A stretch of 64,000 nucleotides of DNA from Bosea sp. BIWAKO-01. Its GTDB lineage: Bacteria; Pseudomonadota; Alphaproteobacteria; Rhizobiales; Beijerinckiaceae. A program made the position numbers and the translations under genes. The notes under the pieces are model-generated. The model was given only the letters and a program-made list of their open reading frames with translations. It ran no database searches and was not told where the DNA came from. Shown one piece after another: positions 42,193 to 49,845 of the stretch. Where the stretch lies: NCBI RefSeq assembly GCF_001748145.1, contig NZ_BCQA01000001.1, positions 5,482,501 through 5,546,500 on the forward strand. Direction: 5' to 3'. Within the stretch, counting starts at the first letter, position 1. Every line of letters begins with the position of its first letter.

Positions 42193-42984
42193 ATGGATGC
42201 CCCCGTCAGCAAGGCCATGAAGCGAGAGCCCTACGAGCGCCAGTTGAAGGAGTATCACGGCGAACTGGTCAAGCTCCAGGAATGGGCCAAGCATACCGGC
42301 GCCAAGATCTGCATCCTCTTCGAAGGCCGTGATGGCGCCGGCAAGGGCGGCGTCATCAAGGCGATCACCGAACGGGTGAGCCCCCGGGTCTTTCGCGTCG
42401 TTGCGCTTCCCCCGCCGACCGAGCGCGAGCGCTCCCAGATGTATGTCCAGCGCTATCTGCCGCATCTGCCGGCGGCCGGCGAAGTCGTGATTTTCGACCG
42501 CAGTTGGTACAACCGCGCCGGCGTCGAGAGGGTGATGGGGTTCTGTACGGAAGAACAGGCCAAGGCCTTCCTGTTCGCGGTCCCGAGCGTCGAGAAGGTC
42601 ATCGTCGAATCCGGCATCATCCTGCTGAAGTACTGGCTCGAGGTCAGTCCGAAGGAACAGACGCGACGTATCGAGGAGCGCATCACCGACCCGCGCAAGA
42701 TCTGGAAACTGTCGCCGATGGATCTGAAATCCTATGGCCGCTGGAATGATTATTCCCAGGCCCGCGACGACATGTTCCGGGCCAGCGATACGAGCTGGGC
42801 GCCGTGGTTTGCGGTGCACTCCGACGACAAGCGCCGCGCCCGGCTGAACATCATCTCCCATATCCTGTCCTCGATTCCCTACGAGGCGCTACCGCGCGAG
42901 AAGATCAAGCTGCCGAAGCGCGGGAAACTGGACGACCACCAGGAGACGAACTTCGCAAGGCACTGGGTCGCGGAGACCTGCTGA
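42193..42984 (+). CDS. ppk2: Polyphosphate kinase 2
   Basis: A 263-residue PPK2-family P-loop kinase, which uses polyphosphate to phosphorylate nucleoside diphosphates (or the reverse). It shows Walker A GRDGAGKGG (residues 45-53) and the lid/Walker B segment VVIFDRSWYNRAGVERVMGF. The segment KYWLEVSPKEQTRRIEERIT, then DPRKIWKLSPMDLKS, and TSWAPWFAVHSDDKRRARLN are typical of one-domain class I PPK2. ATG 42193 is taken; a GTG precedes it by two codons. It lies between a hypothetical gene and the sensor kinase gene. A CHAD protein 5 kb away supports a polyphosphate theme. Confidence 0.94.
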   Translation: MDAPVSKAMKREPYERQLKEYHGELVKLQEWAKHTGAKICILFEGRDGAGKGGVIKAITERVSPRVFRVVALPPPTERERSQMYVQRYLPHLPAAGEVVIFDRSWYNRAGVERVMGFCTEEQAKAFLFAVPSVEKVIVESGIILLKYWLEVSPKEQTRRIEERITDPRKIWKLSPMDLKSYGRWNDYSQARDDMFRASDTSWAPWFAVHSDDKRRARLNIISHILSSIPYEALPREKIKLPKRGKLDDHQETNFARHWVAETC

Positions 42985-43019
42985 AGCGCAACGGGTAAGG
43001 CAGCGACAGGGAGGCCACA

Positions 43020-44078
43020 TTGCAGCGCTCCGAGGCGGCACTGGGCGTTCGACTTCCCGCGGGAGCGGAGGCCGCCGCGGCGGCATTGCGTGCTGTCCGG
43101 CACCGATACCTGATCCTGTGTGGGGTCCTCGCGCTGGCCGTGATCTCCGGCCTCCTTCTCAACTTCGTCCTCGGCTCGAGACCGGGCGAGGTCTCGAATG
43201 CGATCAGATACGCAGACATGGTCGCGCGTCAGCCCACGGCTTGGGAGCAGTACGGCTGGCCGATCGCAGGGTTCTCGATCGCGCTGTTCCTGCAGGCAGT
43301 CCTGATCGTCCTGCTGCTCTTCGAACGTCAACGACGCGCTGCTGCAGAGCGGGAGGCAGGTCGGTTCCAGTCCGAAGCCGTGGCGGTCGATCGGCGGATT
43401 TCCCTGGGAGAAATGTCCGCGTACATCGCGCACGAGCTCAAGCAGCCGCTCGGCGCGATCCTCATCAATACCGAAGCGGCCGAGATCATCCTTAGGAAAG
43501 CAGCCCCCAGCATCGCGGACCTTCAGGACATCGTCGCGGACATCAAGCGGGACGAGATGCGCGCGGTCGAGATCATCGACCGCGTGCGGAACATGATCCG
43601 ACCGACACCAACGCCCGCACGGACGATGGATCTCAATCGCTGCATCCGCGATACATTCCGGCTCGTTTCCGGCCGCGCTGCAGCAAACGCTATCGTCCTG
43701 AAAGCAGAGCTGGACGAGAGACTTCCGGAGATTGCGGCCGACGCCATCCAAATTCAGCAGGTGATCCTCAACATCACTATCAACGCACTCGATGCCATGA
43801 TCGGCCATGGCAGCTCCCGACAGGAAATCGTCGCAAGGAGCGTAGCCCGTGGACCAAACATCATCGAGCTATCCATCATCAACTACGGACCTTCAGTGCC
43901 GCCTCATGCATTGGAGAAGGTCTTCGATGAATATTACACCACAAAGGCCGACGGCCTGGGCCTCGGACTGGCGATCAGCAGGAGGATCATTCTCGCGCAT
44001 CGCGGGCGGATCTGGGTCGCCAACCGCGATGATGGCGGTGTCGCCTTCCATATCCATCTCCCCGCCATGAAGACATGA
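43020..44078 (+). CDS. Sensor histidine kinase
   Basis: A 352-residue membrane sensor kinase with two membrane segments (YLILCGVLALAVISGLLLNF and PIAGFSIALFLQAVLIVLLL) enclosing a short periplasmic loop of about 35 residues. The H-box is SAYIAHELKQPLGAILINTE with His138. The ATPase domain has N-box VILNITINALDAM and G-box GLGLGLAISRRII. The DHp type (HELKQPL) is that of FixL/TodS-like kinases, but no PAS domain is present. A TTG start at 43020 is supported by GGGAGG upstream. The response regulator gene follows nine bases later. Confidence 0.93.
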   Translation: MQRSEAALGVRLPAGAEAAAAALRAVRHRYLILCGVLALAVISGLLLNFVLGSRPGEVSNAIRYADMVARQPTAWEQYGWPIAGFSIALFLQAVLIVLLLFERQRRAAAEREAGRFQSEAVAVDRRISLGEMSAYIAHELKQPLGAILINTEAAEIILRKAAPSIADLQDIVADIKRDEMRAVEIIDRVRNMIRPTPTPARTMDLNRCIRDTFRLVSGRAAANAIVLKAELDERLPEIAADAIQIQQVILNITINALDAMIGHGSSRQEIVARSVARGPNIIELSIINYGPSVPPHALEKVFDEYYTTKADGLGLGLAISRRIILAHRGRIWVANRDDGGVAFHIHLPAMKT

Positions 44079-44087
44079 GGGGCCTTG

Positions 44088-44699
44088 ATGCCAGCCAATA
44101 TCTACCTGGTCGATGACGACACGTCCTTCAGAACCGCAATGGTCCGCTTGCTCGAAGCGTCCGGCTTCCAGGCGAAATCATACGGCACCGGAGCCGAGTT
44201 CCTGGACCAGCTTCCCGACGAAGGAACTGACGGTTGCATTCTGCTCGACGTCGACATTCCGGGCGTAAGCGGCCCTGAGCTTCAGATTCGCCTGAATGCA
44301 GCCGGATCGCGATTGCCCGTGATATTCCTCACCGGTCACGGCGACATTCCAACCAGTGTCCGCACGATCAAGGCCGGCGCAGAAGATTTCCTGACAAAGC
44401 CGGTCAGCAAGGACGTGCTGTTCGATGCGATAAACCGGGCCCTGGCACGGTGTCGCCGCACCCGGCACGATGGCGATGGCGCCGTATTGCGAGCGCTCCG
44501 GCTCGGCAGCCTCACCCCACGGGAGCGCGAGGTCTTCGTTCTCGTGGCGAGAGGCCGGATGAACAAGCAGATCGCCTACGAACTCGGAACCACCATCCGC
44601 ACCGTCAAGGCTCACCGGCACAATGTGATGGAAAAGATGGCCGCCCGCTCGATAGCCGAGCTTGTCCTGTCCGCGGAGCAGCTGGGTCTGATTTCCTAG
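44088..44699 (+). CDS. FixJ/NarL-type response regulator
   Basis: A 203-residue two-domain regulator. The receiver domain has the acidic pocket VDDD (residues 8-11), phosphoacceptor D54 (ILLDVDIPG), and conserved T and K in FLTGHGD and FLTKPVS. The C-terminal LuxR-type helix-turn-helix reads LTPREREVFVLVARGRMNKQ, then YELGTTIRTVKAHRHNVMEK. The architecture and motifs match the FixJ/TodT/NodW group. GAGGGG precedes the ATG at 44088. It is the obvious partner of the preceding sensor kinase. Its targets may include stress genes in this region; that is inference. Confidence 0.94.
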   Translation: MPANIYLVDDDTSFRTAMVRLLEASGFQAKSYGTGAEFLDQLPDEGTDGCILLDVDIPGVSGPELQIRLNAAGSRLPVIFLTGHGDIPTSVRTIKAGAEDFLTKPVSKDVLFDAINRALARCRRTRHDGDGAVLRALRLGSLTPREREVFVLVARGRMNKQIAYELGTTIRTVKAHRHNVMEKMAARSIAELVLSAEQLGLIS

Positions 44700-44834
44700 C
44701 AAGGACGGGCAACCGGTTCGCCAGAGCCCGCACGCCTTGCATCACGTCCGTGCAGCTCGAAGGATACGGTCACGGGGACAGGTGGCGCCGAACGAAACGG
44801 TGCGCTTCCCGGAGATGCACGAGCCGGCGGCAGT

Positions 44835-44868
44835 CCCAAGAAACGAGGTTGCCCAAGAAACGAGGTTG
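44835..44868 (+). repeat. Perfect 17-bp tandem duplication carrying the ribosome site
   Basis: CCCAAGAAACGAGGTTG occurs at 44835-44851 and 44852-44868. The second copy ends one base before the ATG of the membrane protein at 44870, so the GAGG-like ribosome site is duplicated. Confidence 0.9.
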
Positions 44869-44869
44869 C

Positions 44870-45556
44870 ATGGCGATGACGACCGACCCCGCACGGAGTG
44901 GATTAGACCAGCATCCGGCCAAGGGTCTGAAGACCCCGAGAGCTGCCGCCGCGGCCGGGATCCTGTTTTCGGTGCTGCTGCTGACCTCGCTCTTCCTGCT
45001 CCTCGACACCGTGCGGCTGGACCCGCGGGACCCTGGCGACTGGCTCGGCCCGCAATCCTGGAAAGTGGCGCTCGCACTCAACCTGATCCCGTTCGCGGGC
45101 ATCGCGTTCCTGTGGTTCGTCGGCGTCCTCCGCGACCGGATGGGGGCGGCCGAAGACAAGCTCTTTGCGACGGTCTTTCTCGGAAGCGGCCTTCTGTTCA
45201 TCGGCCTTCTCTTCGTCTCCGCTTCATCGATCGGAGCCATCCTCATCGCCTATTCCGCGCTTCCCCGGGACATGCCGGGATCGGTGACCTTCATGCTGGC
45301 AAGGTCGCTCGCCTACCATCTGACCAGCATCTACGCACTGAAAATGGCGGGCGTTTTCCTGATGACGGCTTCGACGATCGTCCTGCGCACCGGGATTGCC
45401 GCACGCGTAACGGCGATCATCGGGTACATTGCCGCCGCCATCATCCTGATCGGCAGTCAATTCATGGATTGGACCGTGATCATCTTCCCGGTCTGGGTCT
45501 TCATCGTCAGCGTCGACATCCTCATTCGGGAGGCCCGCTCGCGTGCGACCAGTTAG
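44870..45556 (+). CDS. Multi-pass membrane protein of unknown function
   Basis: A 228-residue protein with about six hydrophobic segments (AAAAAGILFSVLLLTSLFLL; KVALALNLIPFAGIAFLWFV; LFATVFLGSGLLFIGLLFVS; and others to VFIVSVDILI). The polar N-terminus is ~25 residues. The ATG at 44870 is preceded by two tandem copies of a ribosome-site segment; a second ATG lies two codons on. Its stop TAG overlaps the TAA of the convergent SulP gene. The family is not recognised with confidence. Confidence 0.78.
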   Translation: MAMTTDPARSGLDQHPAKGLKTPRAAAAAGILFSVLLLTSLFLLLDTVRLDPRDPGDWLGPQSWKVALALNLIPFAGIAFLWFVGVLRDRMGAAEDKLFATVFLGSGLLFIGLLFVSASSIGAILIAYSALPRDMPGSVTFMLARSLAYHLTSIYALKMAGVFLMTASTIVLRTGIAARVTAIIGYIAAAIILIGSQFMDWTVIIFPVWVFIVSVDILIREARSRATS

Positions 45557-47247
45557 GTCCCCGCGCCTGCTGGAATGACGTGCCGCTCGGCTTCAAAGGC
45601 CCCGACGGCATCCTGAAGCTCGTCGAAGATCAGCCCTGGCCCAAGCGCATCGACGAAGCCTGACCGCCTGAGAATATCCATCGGATCCCGGTGCAGCTCC
45701 GCGAACGCCAGCGTCACGCCGCGCTCGGCAAGCGCTCTTCGCAACTGGTCGAACATCACTGCAGCGGTTGAATCGATCTGGGCGATCGCGCTGGCATCGA
45801 TCACGAGCCAGCGCGTCCCCGGCGGCGCCGCGTCGACAAGGCTCTCAATCCGGGCCTTGACGTATTCGGCGTTGAAGAACAGCACGCTGCCCTGCACGAG
45901 GTAGATCACCAGTCCGGGAACGGGTTGCGCCTCCTGCACCCGATGCAGTTTGTAGAAGCCCGGCCTGCCGGGAGCGCGCCCGAGCAAGGCATCGCGCGGT
46001 CGCATGCCCTTCAGCAGCAGATGCAGCAGCGTCCCGGCTATGGCGATCACCACGCCGCTCAGCACCCCCAGGCTGATCGCTCCCCACATGCTGATCAGCG
46101 CAAAGACAAACTCGACCCGGCTGATCCGCCAGGTTTCCCTCAAGCCGGACAGGTCGATGAGATTCAAGGCCGCAGAGACGAGAATGGCGCCGAGTGCCGG
46201 CACGGGCAGGATACGGAGGGCCTGATTGAGATAGAGCAGCAGCGCCGTCAGAGCGCCGGCCGCGACCAACCCAGACAGCTGCGAACGCGCGCCGGCCGAG
46301 AGGTTTATCGCCGTTCGCGAATCCGAGACGGTGATGGGAAACCCGCTGAACAGTCCAGACGCGATATTGGCCGCACCGATGCCGACGAGCTCGCGGTTCG
46401 CATCAATCGCAAAATTGCCGCGCACCCCGAAACTGCGCGCGCTAACCAGCCCCGAGCTGACGCTGACGAGCCATATGGCCCCCGCGCCGAGCACGAGCTC
46501 GCGCAGCGGCAAAGCAGTCCCGGTGGGAAACGACAGGGCCGGGAGCACGTTCGGCAGGCTGCCGACGACCTTGATGCCCATCCCCTCGAAATTGAACAGA
46601 TAGGAGGCGATCGCTGCAACGACGACGACGACGAGAGGCCCCGGGATCGGAAAGCGCAGGCGCGGCAGGATCAGCAGAAGCGCCAGCATGACAGCTCCCA
46701 GCGTGACCGAAGGCCAATGGATCAGGTCCGATCTTCGCAACAATTCCAGGACGGGAGCCAGCAGGCCGTCGGCATCGATCTTCACGCCGGTCAACCGGCC
46801 GATCTGGCCCACCATGATCGATATCGAGATGCCGCTGATGAAGCCTATCAGGATCGGCCTGGACAGGAAGGCCGCGATGGCGCCAAGCCCGACGGTGCTG
46901 GCGAGAATGCTGAGGATGCCGACAGCCAATGCAAGTGCCGCAGCCGTGGCGACCCGGTCTTCGGGAGAGGCGGCCGGCAGCGTGGCCATGACCGCGGCGA
47001 GCACCGTCATGGTCGCCGCATCGGGGCCGAGGATGAGCTTGTGGGAGGGGCCGAAGAGCGCGTAGCCGACGAGCGGCAGGATGCTCGCATAGATCCCCAC
47101 CTCGACGGGCAGCCCTGCGATCGCGGGATAGGCAATGGCGCTCGGGATCGCGACCGCGGCCACCGCCAGGCCTGCGGTCACATCAAAACGCAGCCAGTCG
47201 GGCGAGAAGCCGGAGAAGCCGCTCAGGATTGGAAGGCGACCGAACAT
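45553..47247 (-). CDS. SulP-family anion transporter with STAS domain
   Basis: A 564-residue SLC26/SulP transporter. There are about 12 to 14 membrane segments, including LAVAAVAIPSAIAYPAIAGL, YALFGPSHKLILGPDAATM and SGFPITVSDSRTAINLSAGA. A cytoplasmic STAS domain occupies ~455-550 (VIYLVQGSVLFFNAEYVKAR, then WLVIDASAIAQIDSTAAVMF). Substrates in the family include sulfate, bicarbonate and dicarboxylates, and none can be chosen here. It starts at ATG 47247, 51 bases from the CYTH-CHAD gene end, so the two may be co-transcribed. Confidence 0.93.
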   Translation of the reverse strand: MFGRLPILSGFSGFSPDWLRFDVTAGLAVAAVAIPSAIAYPAIAGLPVEVGIYASILPLVGYALFGPSHKLILGPDAATMTVLAAVMATLPAASPEDRVATAAALALAVGILSILASTVGLGAIAAFLSRPILIGFISGISISIMVGQIGRLTGVKIDADGLLAPVLELLRRSDLIHWPSVTLGAVMLALLLILPRLRFPIPGPLVVVVVAAIASYLFNFEGMGIKVVGSLPNVLPALSFPTGTALPLRELVLGAGAIWLVSVSSGLVSARSFGVRGNFAIDANRELVGIGAANIASGLFSGFPITVSDSRTAINLSAGARSQLSGLVAAGALTALLLYLNQALRILPVPALGAILVSAALNLIDLSGLRETWRISRVEFVFALISMWGAISLGVLSGVVIAIAGTLLHLLLKGMRPRDALLGRAPGRPGFYKLHRVQEAQPVPGLVIYLVQGSVLFFNAEYVKARIESLVDAAPPGTRWLVIDASAIAQIDSTAAVMFDQLRRALAERGVTLAFAELHRDPMDILRRSGFVDALGPGLIFDELQDAVGAFEAERHVIPAGAGT

Positions 47248-47298
47248 CGTTGCTCCCTTGCGCCCGTTCCGCCGAGCCCGGAGGCTCGCCGGAACGGG

Positions 47299-48885
47299 CT
47301 ATGCCGGATCGGGATCTTTCCCCTCGTCGAAATCGAGATCGGCCCGCTGCAGCGAGGAGCGGGCAGACGCTGCGCTATCCATCACGTCCTTGGTGTCGGA
47401 GGTGCGGCAGAGCGCAGTTGCAAGGCCTGCGGCAAAGAGAAGGCGGCCGCTGCCGCTGTCCCCGCCCAGCACCTCCTCGACATAGCTCCGGAGCAAGGCC
47501 TCGCCGGTCCTGCGATCATTGAGGTCGCCAAGGACGCGCTGGATTGTCTGGAGAGGCTCGATGAGGCCGGAGAAGCTTCGCCGGGGCAGCAGCGCACCGA
47601 AGGGGTCGATCATGTAGCGGAGCTTCTTGGCGCGAACGCGCGCCTCATGCTGTTCGGGTGGATCGAGCCGCTCGATGTGCCGGCAGCGCTTGAGGAACGA
47701 CTTCAGCCGCGGCCGAAGTTCGTGCCTCAGATAGCGGCCGATCGGCATCTGGAGCAGCTCGGTCTGCTCCGGCGTCGGCGAGGTTCGCGCGAGCGCGGCA
47801 TCCAGCGCGCCGAGCAGGTCGAGGCTGAGGTCCAGGACTGCCGGCGATTTCAGATAGGCGATCGCCGCCTCGCGAGCGTGCGCACTCCGGGCTTCAAAGA
47901 CCGCCCTCAGATCCGCAACGCCCGGCGCGTTGCCATGGCTCATGACAAGCGTGGCCAGGACGGTCTCGCAGAGGACATCGACCTCGCGGGATGCGCCGAG
48001 AAACTGGGTCAGCCAGCGAAGCCGTGGCGAAAGGTCATTTTCACCTCGCCATTGCAGGGCCGGTTCGAACAATGAAGCGAGCGCCCGTATCCGGCGAATG
48101 CAGACCCGCGCTTGGTGCAGCGCCTCTCCGTCGCCGGCCGCCGCGAGCAAGGCAAAATTATCGAAGAGTCCGGCGAAGCAGGTGGAGAACGCGCTCTGGA
48201 TGGCTTGTTTCGTGCTCATGTCCGGCGTGACGTCGAAGGACAGCTCGCTGACGGCGTTCTGCGGGAAATCCGCCATCAGCCGGAAGCCCCGCTCGCCCTT
48301 GGACGACAAGACCGGCAGCGAGGGCACGACCGATGCCAGATCACGGGCACAGTTCAGGAGCGCAGCCGGCGTACCGCTTGCGAGCTCGAGCTCGGCCTCG
48401 CAGATCGGCAACGACCGGTCGTCGCGCTGGATCTCTCCGATGTCGAGCGCCAGTTCCACAGTCGCATCGGGGCGCATGATGACGAAGGTCCTGCGGCTGA
48501 CCTGAGTGCTGAAGACCGGTCGCAAGCTGCTCAATCCGCGGTCGCCCAGCACATCGCCCACAGGCGTCCCTGCGAGCGTATCCTTCGACGGTGCATCAGC
48601 CGTGACGACGCATTCCCACTCGCCGCGCATGATCGCTCCGGCGCCACTCGACTTGACCGTCTGGATGTTCTTCCGGCCGTCATGCCGGATGCGAAGCGAG
48701 TAGCCCTTGCGCCGCAGCTTGAGCTTGGGAGTGTCGAAGTAGACGGAGTTCAGGCGCCGCGTCCTGCTCTTCCCAGCTGTCCCCAACACCTTGGCCGCCC
48801 GGGCATAGTGCTCGAGGTCCCCACTCATGGGAATGAGTTTCAGCTCGACCTCGCGATTGTCCGGCATCATCGGCACCAAAGCCAT
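47299..48885 (-). CDS. CYTH and CHAD domain protein
   Basis: A 528-residue two-domain protein. The N-terminal CYTH domain begins REVELKLIP (the EXEXK motif of triphosphate tunnel enzymes) and includes YFDTPKLKLRRKGYSLRIRH. The C-terminal CHAD domain (~225-500) has its conserved histidines and arginines in GEALHQARVCIRRIRALASL and HEARVRAKKLRYMIDPFGAL. CYTH proteins hydrolyse triphosphate or tripolyphosphate, and CHAD proteins bind polyphosphate. With ppk2 5 kb away this points to polyphosphate metabolism. ATG 48885 is used; ATGs at 48870 and 48867 are alternatives. Confidence 0.92.
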   Translation of the reverse strand: MALVPMMPDNREVELKLIPMSGDLEHYARAAKVLGTAGKSRTRRLNSVYFDTPKLKLRRKGYSLRIRHDGRKNIQTVKSSGAGAIMRGEWECVVTADAPSKDTLAGTPVGDVLGDRGLSSLRPVFSTQVSRRTFVIMRPDATVELALDIGEIQRDDRSLPICEAELELASGTPAALLNCARDLASVVPSLPVLSSKGERGFRLMADFPQNAVSELSFDVTPDMSTKQAIQSAFSTCFAGLFDNFALLAAAGDGEALHQARVCIRRIRALASLFEPALQWRGENDLSPRLRWLTQFLGASREVDVLCETVLATLVMSHGNAPGVADLRAVFEARSAHAREAAIAYLKSPAVLDLSLDLLGALDAALARTSPTPEQTELLQMPIGRYLRHELRPRLKSFLKRCRHIERLDPPEQHEARVRAKKLRYMIDPFGALLPRRSFSGLIEPLQTIQRVLGDLNDRRTGEALLRSYVEEVLGGDSGSGRLLFAAGLATALCRTSDTKDVMDSAASARSSLQRADLDFDEGKDPDPA

Positions 48886-48915
48886 TCCCGGTCGCGTCCG
48901 CCAGGTGGACTGCCA

Positions 48916-49845
48916 TCAACTCTGCGGCACCGAAACCTTCTCCCAGGTCTTGTCGGGATCGTATGAGCGAATACGCGTGGCGAGCCGGCTCGTCCTGGGG
49001 CCGAGATCCTTCTGATACACCGTTCCGTCCTGGTTCACGATGAAGCTCATGACGCCGGAGTTGCCGTATTCAGCGGGATAGGCGAGCAGGGCGAAGCCGC
49101 CAATCATCTTGCCGCCGACCACATAGTCCATGCTGCCGCCCGGCGCAGCAGGCCCCTGACGCTTCAGGATCTTGTAGAAATAGCCATGATAGGGCGTCTT
49201 GCCCTGCCCGCCCTTGTAGCCTTCGCGCTCGGCCTGCGCGGCGAGCGCGCCCAGCGGACTGGCCTCCTCCCCTGCCCCCGTGCCCCAGTACAAGCCGTCC
49301 CGCTTCCCCGGCCGGCTCGCGACACGCTGGGCATAGGAGCCCACACCCGCGCCAGTTCTGTCCTTGCTGGCATATTCGTTCTGGGCGTCGACATAGGCCA
49401 GGCTGACCTGGATGGCATCGAGCTCATTGCGCCCGAGGCGCCTGGCCACGATTTCCTTGCGCCCGGCCTCGGTGTCGAACCGCCAGTCACCGTTCTTGCG
49501 CACGAGCGGGATCGGGAACGGGAAGTCGTTCTGGCCGACGATCAATGTCGCCTTGTCGCCATCGACGGTGACCTGGTGCTTTTCCTGATAGGCGGAGAGG
49601 AAGCGCTCCCTGTCCGCCGCGTCGGCGGCCTCATCGCCGGAAAAGACGATGTCTCGCCCCTTGAGCCCGAGCACGCCGAGCATCGGCCCCGTCGCGCTGG
49701 TGCGGGCGGCTTCCACCAGGGCAGCGGCGGCTGCTTCCGGCGTCTTGAAAGCCTGCTGGGCGCTCGCCGTTGAGACCCCGGCAAGGGTGCCGGCCGCAAT
49801 TGCGACGGCCATCCAACGTCGAAAGAACCAGATTGAGCCCGTCAT
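48916..49845 (-). CDS. DUF2950 secreted protein
   Basis: A 309-residue protein with a signal peptide (WFFRRWMAVAIAAGTLAGVS, cleaved near ASAQQ). It has the DUF2950 features: FKTPEAAAAALVEAARTSAT, RKNGDWRFDTEAGRKEIVAR, a YVDAQNEYASKDRTGAGVGS stretch, YHGYFYKILKRQGPAAPGG and GFALLAYPAEYGNSGVMSF. DUF2950 genes usually follow a DUF3300 gene, as here. The start ATG at 49845 overlaps the DUF3300 stop by four bases and has GGAGG upstream. The function is unknown; a periplasmic or envelope role is likely. Confidence 0.9.
   Translation of the reverse strand: MTGSIWFFRRWMAVAIAAGTLAGVSTASAQQAFKTPEAAAAALVEAARTSATGPMLGVLGLKGRDIVFSGDEAADAADRERFLSAYQEKHQVTVDGDKATLIVGQNDFPFPIPLVRKNGDWRFDTEAGRKEIVARRLGRNELDAIQVSLAYVDAQNEYASKDRTGAGVGSYAQRVASRPGKRDGLYWGTGAGEEASPLGALAAQAEREGYKGGQGKTPYHGYFYKILKRQGPAAPGGSMDYVVGGKMIGGFALLAYPAEYGNSGVMSFIVNQDGTVYQKDLGPRTSRLATRIRSYDPDKTWEKVSVPQS

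Noticed and set aside
45925..48075. 716-codon plus-strand frame opposite the SulP and CYTH-CHAD genes
   Set aside because: It spans two well-supported minus-strand genes and the gap between them; its translation is charged low-complexity noise.
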